From contig JAHHRL010000010.1 of the NCBI GenBank assembly GCA_020025825.1, forward strand, positions 1 through 64,000: DNA of 64,000 nt, in the 5' to 3' direction. This DNA comes from Faecalibacterium sp. (GTDB lineage Bacteria > Bacillota > Clostridia > Oscillospirales > Ruminococcaceae). The position numbers and the translations under genes are program-made. Under the pieces are notes generated by a model that was not told where the DNA came from, made no database searches, and worked only from the letters and a program-made list of their open reading frames with translations. Of the stretch, positions 26,339 to 34,683 are shown one piece after another; the stretch's first letter is position 1, and every line of letters begins with the position of its first letter.

Positions 26339-27706
26339 TTAGTTGTTTGTGATGTTACGTGCAACGTAAACGCCGCTTGCAGAAGCGTGGGACAGAGAGT
26401 GGGTAATGCCACTGCCGTCACCGATGATGTACAGACCCTTGTACTGCGTTTCCAGATGCTCGTCCACGGCAACTTCCATGTTGTAGAACTTGACCTCAAC
26501 GCCGTACAGCAGGGTGTCGTCGTTGGCAGTACCCGGAGCAATCTTGTCCAGAGCGTAAATCATTTCGATGATACCGTCCAGAATACGCTTGGGCAGAACC
26601 AGACTTAAGTCGCCGGGAGTTGCGTGCAGCGTAGGAGTAGTAAAGGACTCATCAATACGCTTTTGGGTGCTGCGCTGACCACGAATCAAGTCACCAAAAC
26701 GCTGCACAATAACGCCGCCGCCCAGCATATTGCTCAGGCGAGCAATGCTTTCGCCGTATCCGTTGGAATCGTGGAAAGGCTCAGAGAAGTGCTTAGCAAC
26801 CAGCAGCGCAAAGTTGGTGTTTTCGGTCTGCTTAGAGGGGTCCTCATAACTATGACCGTTTACCGTAACAATGCTGTTGGTATTTTCATTAACAACTGCA
26901 CCCTTGGGGTTCATGCAGAAGGTACGGACCAAATCGCCGTACTTGGGTGTGCGGTAAACAATCTTGCTCTCGTATAACTCATCTGTCAGGTGAGAGAATA
27001 CTTCGGCAGGCAGCTCAACACGAACGCCCAGGTCAACACGGTTAGACTTTGTCTGGATACCCATATCCTGACAAACCTTTTCCATCCACTTGCTGCCGCT
27101 GCGGCCAACAGAGATGATGCACTTCTTGCACTGATACTGTGCATCATGGCAGTTGATTTGATAGCCGCCATCAACAGCAACTACGGACTCAACCGGCGTA
27201 TCAAAGAAGAAGTCGGCACGGGTCTTCAGGTGTTCGTAAATATTTTCCAGCACAACATAGTTGATGTCAGTGCCCAGATGACGAACAGAAGCGTTGAGTA
27301 AGTGCAGGTCATTTTGCATGCACAGCTTTTTGAACTTTGTGCCGGCGGTGCTGTACAGCTTGGTGCCCTCGCCGCCGTATGACATGTTGATTTCGTCAAC
27401 ATAGTGCATCAAATCCAAAGCCTTTTGCTTGCCAATGTACTCGTACAAAGTACCGCCAAAGTCGTTGGTAATATTATATTTGCCGTCAGAGAATGCACCT
27501 GCGCCACCAAAACCGCTCATGATGGAGCAACTCTTACAGTTAATGCAGGACTTGATTTTATCGCCATCAATGGGGCAATGGCGATTTTCCAAAGAATGGC
27601 CTGCTTCCAGAACGGCCACTTTCAGGTCCGGATTCAGTTTTGTCAACTCGTAGGTAGAAAAAATACCACCAGGGCCGGCGCCAATCACGATTACGTCATA
27701 AACCAT
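26339..27706 (-). CDS. NAD(P)/FAD-dependent oxidoreductase
   Basis: A 455-residue flavoprotein of the uncharacterised FAD-dependent dehydrogenase type. The FAD-binding dinucleotide motif is VIVIGAGPGGIFSTYEL at residues 5-21, and the closing LYIIGDGSGITHSLSHASASG is the second FAD signature. A cysteine cluster in KIKSCINCKSCSIMSGFGG (about residues 52-70) could hold a metal or act in redox chemistry; it is followed by the glycine-rich GGAGAFSDGKYN. The substrate is unknown. The ATG has an excellent aaggagg site. The 5' leader of about 130 bases is unusually structured and may control this gene. Confidence 0.88.
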   Translation of the reverse strand: MVYDVIVIGAGPGGIFSTYELTKLNPDLKVAVLEAGHSLENRHCPIDGDKIKSCINCKSCSIMSGFGGAGAFSDGKYNITNDFGGTLYEYIGKQKALDLMHYVDEINMSYGGEGTKLYSTAGTKFKKLCMQNDLHLLNASVRHLGTDINYVVLENIYEHLKTRADFFFDTPVESVVAVDGGYQINCHDAQYQCKKCIISVGRSGSKWMEKVCQDMGIQTKSNRVDLGVRVELPAEVFSHLTDELYESKIVYRTPKYGDLVRTFCMNPKGAVVNENTNSIVTVNGHSYEDPSKQTENTNFALLVAKHFSEPFHDSNGYGESIARLSNMLGGGVIVQRFGDLIRGQRSTQKRIDESFTTPTLHATPGDLSLVLPKRILDGIIEMIYALDKIAPGTANDDTLLYGVEVKFYNMEVAVDEHLETQYKGLYIIGDGSGITHSLSHASASGVYVARNITNN

Positions 27707-27731
27707 AGTAAATCAATCCTCCTTAAGCAAA

Positions 27732-27845
27732 AAGGAAAAAGAGCAATAGACACACAAAAGGCCAGCAGTCAAAATATTGTGACGATGGCGAATGGGTGTC
27801 TCCAATAAAAGTAATACTTTTGTTGCTCTAAACTCATACTTTTCC
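27732..27845 (-). promoter_or_regulatory. Structured mRNA leader, possible cis-regulatory RNA
   Basis: The transcript from the promoter just upstream folds as follows by eye. AGAGCAA (27823-27829) pairs with TTGCTCT (27740-27746). GGAAAA (27840-27845) can extend this stem by pairing with TTTTCC (27734-27739). Inside are a hairpin aaaagt/acttttt-like near 27808-27822, a stem AGACAC (27796-27801) with GTGTCT (27748-27755), and an apical hairpin GCCA-GTCA/TGAC-TGGC (27761-27789). The main stem is followed by a T-rich tract and then the ribosome site. It matches no riboswitch class I can recall. It could be an attenuator. Confidence 0.5.
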
Positions 27846-27874
27846 ATTATACTGCATGGGAGATTTTTTTGCAA
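27846..27874 (-). promoter_or_regulatory. Promoter of the FAD oxidoreductase
   Basis: On the minus strand TTGCAA (27869-27874), 17 bases, TATAAT (27846-27851). The start site would be about 130 bases before the ATG. Confidence 0.8.
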
Positions 27875-28259
27875 GTGATATTTAATGGAAGCATGCAGGG
27901 TGTGCGTGTGCAGCAATACAATATGCATAAAATAGTAGTATAAATACAAAAAACAAGAAAACTATCCGTCGAAAATGGTTAAATTCTGAGTTGAAAGTTG
28001 TCGAAAACTTGTTCTTTTTTTGGAAAAAGGTTGCATTTTTCAGAGAAACTCTTGAGAAACGATTTGAAAAGATGGTAATATATGTATATAAGAATCTTTA
28101 CTAAAAGTTTTTCCTGAGGATAGATTGTATATGTTCAGGCAATTCATCTGTTAGCAAAAGGCGTCGAATTATGCAGAATAGAAATATATAAAAGCTTACG
28201 TAAGGGTTTTCAAATGATTTTACAGATGATAGAGAAAGTAAAGGCTGGGGGAAAATTAC
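27875..28259 (+). other. Non-coding region before the GGDEF/EAL gene
   Basis: AT-rich, without a credible gene. A possible promoter is TTGAGA (28052-28057), 18 bases, TAATAT (28076-28081), leaving a leader of about 170 bases. I looked for a c-di-GMP (GEMM) riboswitch in that leader and did not recognise one. Confidence 0.45.
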
Positions 28260-31200
28260 ATGGATTTGTCAGAAGAACAGAAGATGTACCTGCAAACCAT
28301 ACAGTTTTTGGATGAGAGTACAGACGGCTATCTCTATCTATGCGATTGGCTGCACGGGCGCTCTTACTTTACAGATAAAATTTGTGAAAAGTACCCGCTC
28401 CCCAAGTGTGGGCAAGAGGGATATAGCTTAAGCCAGTGGATGGATATTGTGTATTCCAAAGATCGTAAGCGGTTACAAAAACATCTTAACCAGATCGATA
28501 GCGGACAAAAGGACCTGTATAATTTAGAGTATCGTCTTATAGATAAAGACGGCAATAAAGTTTGGATTGGATGCAAGGGCATTGTACAAAGAAACGAAGA
28601 TGGTGCCCCTGCAATGCTGGTAGGCTGTATGTCCGAGCTGGCCCTCTACCGTATGGTGGATACATTGACGGGCTTACGGAACATGGATAAGTTTGTAGTC
28701 GACCTGAAAAAGCGCCTGCAAGAAAAGGATGGCAGCCTGATACTTTTAGGTGTGGATAATCTGAAAAGTATCAATATCAAAAGCGGCAGATCCTTTGGTA
28801 ACTATCTGCTAAAGACTGTTACGAACGTATTGGAAGAAAATGCGGACAATACGTCTTATTTGTATCGTTTGGACGGTGACCGCTTTGCGGTGATACTGCC
28901 TGATGCAAAAGAGCAGGATGTGCTGGATTTTTATAGTGCAGTCAAACAGGATTTGTCGAATCAATGCACGATATCCGCAGGTGTGGTAACATTTAAAGCT
29001 GAAGATAATATGGACAGCGATGTTATGTACCAGTATGCGGAAAGTGCCTTGGACCGTGCAAAACGTGAAGGCAAGAATATGCTGGTTTTCTTCTCCTCGG
29101 AGGATTATCAAAACAGCTTGAAACTGATTCAGCTGCAAGATGAAATGGAGGCCAGCATTCAAGAAGATTACAAGGGCTTTTACCTTTACTATCAACCGCA
29201 GGTGGACAGCCAAAGGTTTGAGCTGTACGGTGCAGAGGCACTGCTGCGCTATGAGTCCCCTTCCAAGGGCGTTGTAGTCCCGAGCGAGTTTATTCCGCTA
29301 TTGGAGCAAAGCGGACAAATTTGTGATGTAGGTGCATGGGTACTGAAAACGGCAATGCTGCAGTGCAAGGAGTGGCGTAAGCGCATTCCCACCTTCCACA
29401 TTAGCGTAAACATTTCGTATGTACAGCTGCAGCAGGATGGCATTACAGAAAAAGTGCTGAGTCTGCTGAAAGAAGTGGGGCTGCCGGGTGATGCGCTGAC
29501 TCTGGAACTAACAGAAAGTATACAGCTGCAGGACTATCTCTATTTCAATAAGATTTTCTACGAGTGGAAACGGCATGGTATAGCAATTTCTATCGATGAT
29601 TTCGGTACAGGGTATTCCAGCTTAAGCTACTTAAAGAGTATCGATGTAAACGAAGCAAAAATCGATAGATGCTTTGTTAGCAATATCCAGTACAACGCTT
29701 ATAATTATCGCTTGCTCAGTAATATGATAGAGCTTGCACACAGCGTACAAATTAAGGTTTGCTGTGAGGGAGTTGAAACAGAAGAAGAACTGATGGCTTT
29801 GCAGGAACTGCATCCAGACCTTTTACAGGGATATTGGTTTGCGAAGCCGTGCACAAAAGCCGAGATTGAGCAATTATACTTTGAGCAAGATTCCGAGGCT
29901 TATAAGAATCGTGTGGAAAAAGAGCGGCTATTCCGCCAGCTGGATAATCGTGAGAGCCAAGTTTTGCTGGAGAACTTGCGAAGAGAAGAAATAAGCAATA
30001 TCGTAGAAGGTATGGACGAAGCTGTTTATGTCAGCGATATAGATACCTATGATTTGTATTATTTGAACGCTGCCGGTCGGCAATTGACAGGCAAATATGA
30101 CTATAAAGGCTGTAAATGCTACAGTGTTTTGCAGGGCCGAGATGCGCCGTGTGAATTTTGCAGTAACAAAAAACTGCAAAGCGACGAGTTCTTTATGTGG
30201 GAACAGCAAAACCCCTACATAGGCAGACACTTTATATTAAAGGATAAGCTGATTCCCTGGCAGGGAAAGATGGCACGTCTGGAGATTGCTATTGATATAA
30301 CAGATAAGGAAGTTGTTAGTAATGAGATTCAGAAAAAGCTTGACTTCGAGCAGGCAATTGTCGATGCCTGCAAAGTAATTGCCAGTGAGTCTAATGGTAA
30401 GGACACTACCCGTAATGTTATAAAAATCCTAGGGGAATTCTACCAAGGCGACCGTGCTTACATTTTAACACCCAACCATGAGGTAACTTTGTGGACAGTT
30501 GCAGGGGAGTGGTGTGCACCGGGTATTGCCTCTATTGAAGAGCATTTCCCAACGGATATAGAGTGGCTGCGTGGAAGAAAACAAGTTCAAATTATGGTTG
30601 CACCTATTTTGCGCCGTAACCGTACGATTGGGTTGGTTGCTGTGGAAAATGCACGCCGCCATAAAGGTGAAAAAGAACTTGTTGACACGATGGCATACTT
30701 TTTGGGGTATCGCATGGTTGGCGAAGCGACCGAGGAACGGCTAAATGATTTGCTTGGCTGCCACTACGACGATATTTTAAGCAGAACGGATGTTGGCCTG
30801 TGGGTTATTCGTGTGGATTCCAAAACAGGAAAGTGCGAGATGTACATTGATAAGGTAATGCACAGAGTAATGGAAATCCCGGAGGGAATAACGCCGGCAG
30901 AGTGCTACAATATTTGGCATGATAGAGTGAGCAACGGTTATTGCCGCCACTATGTGAACCTAGCGCTGGAGAGTATGATTCGCACTAAAAAGACGGTTCA
31001 GATAGAGTATGCTTGGAAGTCGCCTTCCCAAAATACAGTCACCGTCCGTTGGCTGGGCGTTCGGGTAGCAGATAGCAATGGTATGATTTGTGTAGAAGGC
31101 TATAGCCGAATTATCAGCAATGTGGAGCGTCCCGATTTCTTGCCCAGAAGTATGACAAGCGAGTTGTTTGAGTATAACGTGGCAACAAAAGAAATTTATT

Positions 31201-32438
31201 TCCATTCTCAGCGAAAGCTGATAGCAGGCGAACAAAAGCAAGAGGCAAACTTCCCGGATAGCTGGATAGAAAGTAAAATTGTGCATCCACATTTTGTGGA
31301 GTCGTTCCGTGACATTTTTACAAACGCACAAAAGGATGAAACAATCCACACCAAGGAATTCCTGATGCAGGTGAAAAGCGGTTTGTATGAATGGTTCCAG
31401 TTAAAGGTAAAACGTACGGATGATGGCAATGGAGATACACGAACCTGCGTTGTTTTGTTGGAGCCAACAGAACGAGAACGTTCCATGGAACTGGAATACA
31501 TCCAGAAAAAGGATTTTTATGAAGCGATGCTTTCCGAAACGGTTGCTTATGCTGAGGTCGATGTAGAGAGCGGCCATATCACTCGTTCCGGCGGACTGTG
31601 GAAGTCGTATGAGGAGGAAGGCCGTGTCCGAAATGAAACCTGTAAGCAGGTAATGGACCGTCATATTAACGAAGTGAGCTGCCCGGAAGATGCACAGCAG
31701 TGCAAAATCCACATGGATTTGCTGAATATAAAAGAAATGTATCAAAAGGGTCTGCACGCTCAGAAGTTCTCTTTTAGGCGATATGTGGATGGCCAGCTGT
31801 GCTGGATGGACTTGATGGTTCATGCCTTCAAAAACCAGCAAACAGGTAATATGTATGCGCTGATGTATCTGAAAAATGTGGACGTAGAGAAAAAACGTGA
31901 AATCGCACAGGAAATAGCAGCAAAGTATGATTCGCTTACAAAAGTATTAAATCGAACATCTTTTGAAAACGAAGTTGTGGATTTTATGTCGGATACTGAA
32001 AAACAACCTACGGGCGCTATGATTATGCTGGACCTGGATAATTTTAAGGCCATCAATGATAACTTTGGCCACTTAAAAGGTGATGAAGCACTAAAACAGC
32101 TGACCCAAGTGCTGAAACATACGTTTAGGTCGCAGGATATTATAGCCCGTTGGGGCGGAGATGAATTTATCATTTTCGTCAAAGATGTGACCAGTAAGGA
32201 AATCTTGGATGGACGCATGAAGCAGTTCTTTACAAGATTGACCAGTGTCCCAATAGATGTTCCGCTAACGTGCAGTGCGGGCATCCACCTGATAAAAACA
32301 CTTCCGTTTGACTATCGATCTGAGCTGGAAAAGGTAGATGCTGCATTGTATTGCAGTAAAAACAAGGGCAAAAATCAGTATTGCTATAGCAGAGATTCAT
32401 TACAGCAATGCAGAAAACACATTTGGTGTAAACAATAG
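28260..32438 (+). CDS. Multidomain PAS-GGDEF-EAL-PAS-GAF-PAS-GGDEF c-di-GMP protein
   Basis: A 1392-residue cytoplasmic signalling protein. An N-terminal PAS fold (about 15-120) is followed by a first GGDEF domain whose active site reads LDGDRF (about 201-206), so it is probably inactive. Next comes an EAL domain with the residues needed for c-di-GMP phosphodiesterase activity: EALLR (about 325), SVNIS, LELTES, IDDFGTGYSSL (about 445) and CCEGVE. Then a PAS with PCEFC, a GAF-like region, two or three more PAS-like regions, and a C-terminal GGDEF with an intact RWGGDEF (about 1296-1302). The protein could therefore both make and break c-di-GMP. No membrane segments are seen. The ATG follows gctggggg. 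Confidence 0.93.
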   Translation: MDLSEEQKMYLQTIQFLDESTDGYLYLCDWLHGRSYFTDKICEKYPLPKCGQEGYSLSQWMDIVYSKDRKRLQKHLNQIDSGQKDLYNLEYRLIDKDGNKVWIGCKGIVQRNEDGAPAMLVGCMSELALYRMVDTLTGLRNMDKFVVDLKKRLQEKDGSLILLGVDNLKSINIKSGRSFGNYLLKTVTNVLEENADNTSYLYRLDGDRFAVILPDAKEQDVLDFYSAVKQDLSNQCTISAGVVTFKAEDNMDSDVMYQYAESALDRAKREGKNMLVFFSSEDYQNSLKLIQLQDEMEASIQEDYKGFYLYYQPQVDSQRFELYGAEALLRYESPSKGVVVPSEFIPLLEQSGQICDVGAWVLKTAMLQCKEWRKRIPTFHISVNISYVQLQQDGITEKVLSLLKEVGLPGDALTLELTESIQLQDYLYFNKIFYEWKRHGIAISIDDFGTGYSSLSYLKSIDVNEAKIDRCFVSNIQYNAYNYRLLSNMIELAHSVQIKVCCEGVETEEELMALQELHPDLLQGYWFAKPCTKAEIEQLYFEQDSEAYKNRVEKERLFRQLDNRESQVLLENLRREEISNIVEGMDEAVYVSDIDTYDLYYLNAAGRQLTGKYDYKGCKCYSVLQGRDAPCEFCSNKKLQSDEFFMWEQQNPYIGRHFILKDKLIPWQGKMARLEIAIDITDKEVVSNEIQKKLDFEQAIVDACKVIASESNGKDTTRNVIKILGEFYQGDRAYILTPNHEVTLWTVAGEWCAPGIASIEEHFPTDIEWLRGRKQVQIMVAPILRRNRTIGLVAVENARRHKGEKELVDTMAYFLGYRMVGEATEERLNDLLGCHYDDILSRTDVGLWVIRVDSKTGKCEMYIDKVMHRVMEIPEGITPAECYNIWHDRVSNGYCRHYVNLALESMIRTKKTVQIEYAWKSPSQNTVTVRWLGVRVADSNGMICVEGYSRIISNVERPDFLPRSMTSELFEYNVATKEIYFHSQRKLIAGEQKQEANFPDSWIESKIVHPHFVESFRDIFTNAQKDETIHTKEFLMQVKSGLYEWFQLKVKRTDDGNGDTRTCVVLLEPTERERSMELEYIQKKDFYEAMLSETVAYAEVDVESGHITRSGGLWKSYEEEGRVRNETCKQVMDRHINEVSCPEDAQQCKIHMDLLNIKEMYQKGLHAQKFSFRRYVDGQLCWMDLMVHAFKNQQTGNMYALMYLKNVDVEKKREIAQEIAAKYDSLTKVLNRTSFENEVVDFMSDTEKQPTGAMIMLDLDNFKAINDNFGHLKGDEALKQLTQVLKHTFRSQDIIARWGGDEFIIFVKDVTSKEILDGRMKQFFTRLTSVPIDVPLTCSAGIHLIKTLPFDYRSELEKVDAALYCSKNKGKNQYCYSRDSLQQCRKHIWCKQ

Positions 32439-32460
32439 CAGCAGAAAGTATGCGCAAGAG

Positions 32461-32508
32461 AAGCCTCTTCCAAAGTGCCATTACGGTACCTCGGCAGGGG
32501 CTTTTTTG
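32461..32508 (+). terminator. Terminator of the GGDEF/EAL gene
   Basis: Imperfect outer stem aagcctcttcc with ggcaggggctt, an inner stem gtgcc/ggtac, and six T. Confidence 0.65.
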
Positions 32509-32541
32509 ATTGCTTTTGCATAAAGGCGACGAAACTATTAG

Positions 32542-32570
32542 TTGCAATCAGAACAGTGAAATGATATAAT
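32542..32570 (+). promoter_or_regulatory. Promoter of uvrBA
   Basis: TTGCAA (32542-32547), 17 bases, and TATAAT (32565-32570) with an extended -10 TG. No LexA/SOS-box palindrome was recognised nearby. Confidence 0.75.
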
Positions 32571-32622
32571 AGAAAATCATAGTACAACGTAAAGTTGTTT
32601 TTTGAAAAAAGGAGGCGCACCT

Positions 32623-34683
32623 ATGGCAGAAAAAGCACAATTTCATTTAGTTGCGCCCTTTTCTCCCACAGGAGACCAGCCTCAGGCTATCGATTCACTG
32701 GTGGCAGGTGTAGAAGCGGGGGATAAGGCACAGACGCTTTTGGGTGTAACCGGATCGGGCAAAACATTTACAATGGCAAATGTGATTGCACGTACAGGGC
32801 GCCCTACGCTGATTTTGGAACCAAACAAAACATTGGCAGCACAGCTTTGCACCGAAATGCGTGCTTTTTTTCCGGATTCGGCGGTAGAATATTTTGTGTC
32901 CTACTACGATTATTATCAGCCGGAGGCATATATCCCCAGTACGGATACCTATATTGAAAAAGACAGCGCTATCAATGATGAAATTGACCGCTTGCGCCAT
33001 TCTGCTACGGCGGCACTGTCTGAACGACGGGACGTTATCATTGTGGCATCGGTGTCGTGTATCTACTCGCTGGGTGACCCCATTGACTACCGCAGCATGG
33101 TTATCAGTTTGCGGCCGGGTATGCAAATGAGCCGTGAGGAACTGTGCGAAAAGCTTGTTACCCTGCAATACGAGCGCAACGATATGAACTTTGTGCGTAA
33201 TAAGTTCCGTGTTAAGGGGGATACGGTTGATATTTACTTGGCATATATGGCGGATACTGCCATTAAGGTGGAGTTTTTCGGAGATGAAATAGACCGTATC
33301 AGCGAATTTCAACCACTGACAGGCGCAAAGCAAAACGTAGTAAAGCACGTTGCGATTTTTCCTGCCAGCCACTATATCGTCAGCGCAGAAAAGAAAGCTG
33401 CCGGTATTGAGCGCCTGCGTGCCGAGTGCGACGAACAAGTAAAAAAATTTACGGCAGAGGGCAAGCTCATCGAGGCACAACGCATTATGCAGCGTACCAA
33501 CTACGATATTGAAATGCTGCAGGAAGTGGGTATGTGTAAAGGCATCGAGAACTATTCAGCGGTGCTGTCCGGGCGTGCGCCGGGTACAATGCCTACAACT
33601 TTGCTGGATTACTTTCCCGATGACTGGCTGCTGATGGTGGATGAAAGCCACGTTATGCTGCCGCAGATGCATGCAATGTACGGCGGTGATTACGGCCGCA
33701 AAAAAACACTGGTAGAGTTTGGTTTCCGCCTGCCCAGTGCGTTTGATAACCGCCCGCTTCGCTTTGAGGAAGTGGAGAGTAAGCTGAACCAAACCATTTT
33801 TGTTTCGGCAACACCCGGCCCGTATGAAAAAGAACACAGTACCCGTGTAGCACAGCAGGTGATTCGACCTACCGGCTTGCTGGACCCGGAAATTCAGGTG
33901 CGCCCGGTAGAGGGACAAATCGAGGACTTGCTGGGAGAAATCAATCAGCGTTCCGCCCGTGGCGAGCGTACTTTGGTAACCACGTTGACAAAGGCAATGG
34001 CTGAGGACTTGACCGAGTACCTGACCGAACATGGTGTAAAAGTAAAATATATGCACCACGAGGTAGATACATTCGAGCGTATGGAAATCATTAAAGATTT
34101 GCGTACAGGCTCCATCGACGTTGTGGTTGGTATTAACCTGCTTCGTGAAGGTTTGGACTTGCCGGAAGTCAGCTTAGTGGCGATTTTAGATGCGGATAAG
34201 GAAGGCTTTTTACGCAGTGAGACCAGCTTGATTCAAACCATTGGCCGTGCTGCCCGTAATGCGCAGGGCTTGGTTATTATGTATGCCGATTCGCTGACAC
34301 CGAGCATGGAGCGTGCCATTACCGAAACGGAGCGCCGTCGTGCAATCCAGCAGGCATATAACGAGGAGCATGGCATTGTTCCGAAAACGATTATCAAGGA
34401 GATTCGTGGCGCAATTGAAATCAGCGATAAAGAAGAAACAAATCGTCTGCGTACACGCCGTATGGGTAAGCTGGAACGTGATGCAGAGATTGAGCGCCTA
34501 ACGAAAGAAATGAAACAGGCTGCAAAAGTACTGGAATTTGAGCACGCTGCATTCCTGCGAGACCAAATCGAGCGCCTACAAAAAGGCGAAAATCCAACAC
34601 TGGATTCCTCTGCGGAAGCGGAGCGTCGTGCAGGAAAACGTAAATCGACCAGTAAGAAGGGAAAGTATTTTGGCAAACGATAA
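32623..34683 (+). CDS. uvrB: Excinuclease ABC subunit B
   Basis: A 686-residue UvrB, the damage-verifying helicase of nucleotide excision repair that is loaded by UvrA and recruits UvrC. Walker A is GVTGSGKTFT near residue 42. The beta-hairpin that wedges between strands is YYDYYQPEAYIPSTDTYIEKD in part. The helicase motif DESH is in LMVDESHVMLPQM, and motif VI is QTIGRAARN. The C-terminal UVR motif is around EMKQAAKVLEFEHAAFLRD. ATG 32623 has an aaaggagg site, so the in-frame codon at 32602 is rejected. Its last 14 bases overlap uvrA. Confidence 0.97.
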   Translation: MAEKAQFHLVAPFSPTGDQPQAIDSLVAGVEAGDKAQTLLGVTGSGKTFTMANVIARTGRPTLILEPNKTLAAQLCTEMRAFFPDSAVEYFVSYYDYYQPEAYIPSTDTYIEKDSAINDEIDRLRHSATAALSERRDVIIVASVSCIYSLGDPIDYRSMVISLRPGMQMSREELCEKLVTLQYERNDMNFVRNKFRVKGDTVDIYLAYMADTAIKVEFFGDEIDRISEFQPLTGAKQNVVKHVAIFPASHYIVSAEKKAAGIERLRAECDEQVKKFTAEGKLIEAQRIMQRTNYDIEMLQEVGMCKGIENYSAVLSGRAPGTMPTTLLDYFPDDWLLMVDESHVMLPQMHAMYGGDYGRKKTLVEFGFRLPSAFDNRPLRFEEVESKLNQTIFVSATPGPYEKEHSTRVAQQVIRPTGLLDPEIQVRPVEGQIEDLLGEINQRSARGERTLVTTLTKAMAEDLTEYLTEHGVKVKYMHHEVDTFERMEIIKDLRTGSIDVVVGINLLREGLDLPEVSLVAILDADKEGFLRSETSLIQTIGRAARNAQGLVIMYADSLTPSMERAITETERRRAIQQAYNEEHGIVPKTIIKEIRGAIEISDKEETNRLRTRRMGKLERDAEIERLTKEMKQAAKVLEFEHAAFLRDQIERLQKGENPTLDSSAEAERRAGKRKSTSKKGKYFGKR

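Noticed and set aside
28080..28259. c-di-GMP riboswitch before the GGDEF/EAL gene
   Set aside because: No GEMM-type conserved segments could be found.
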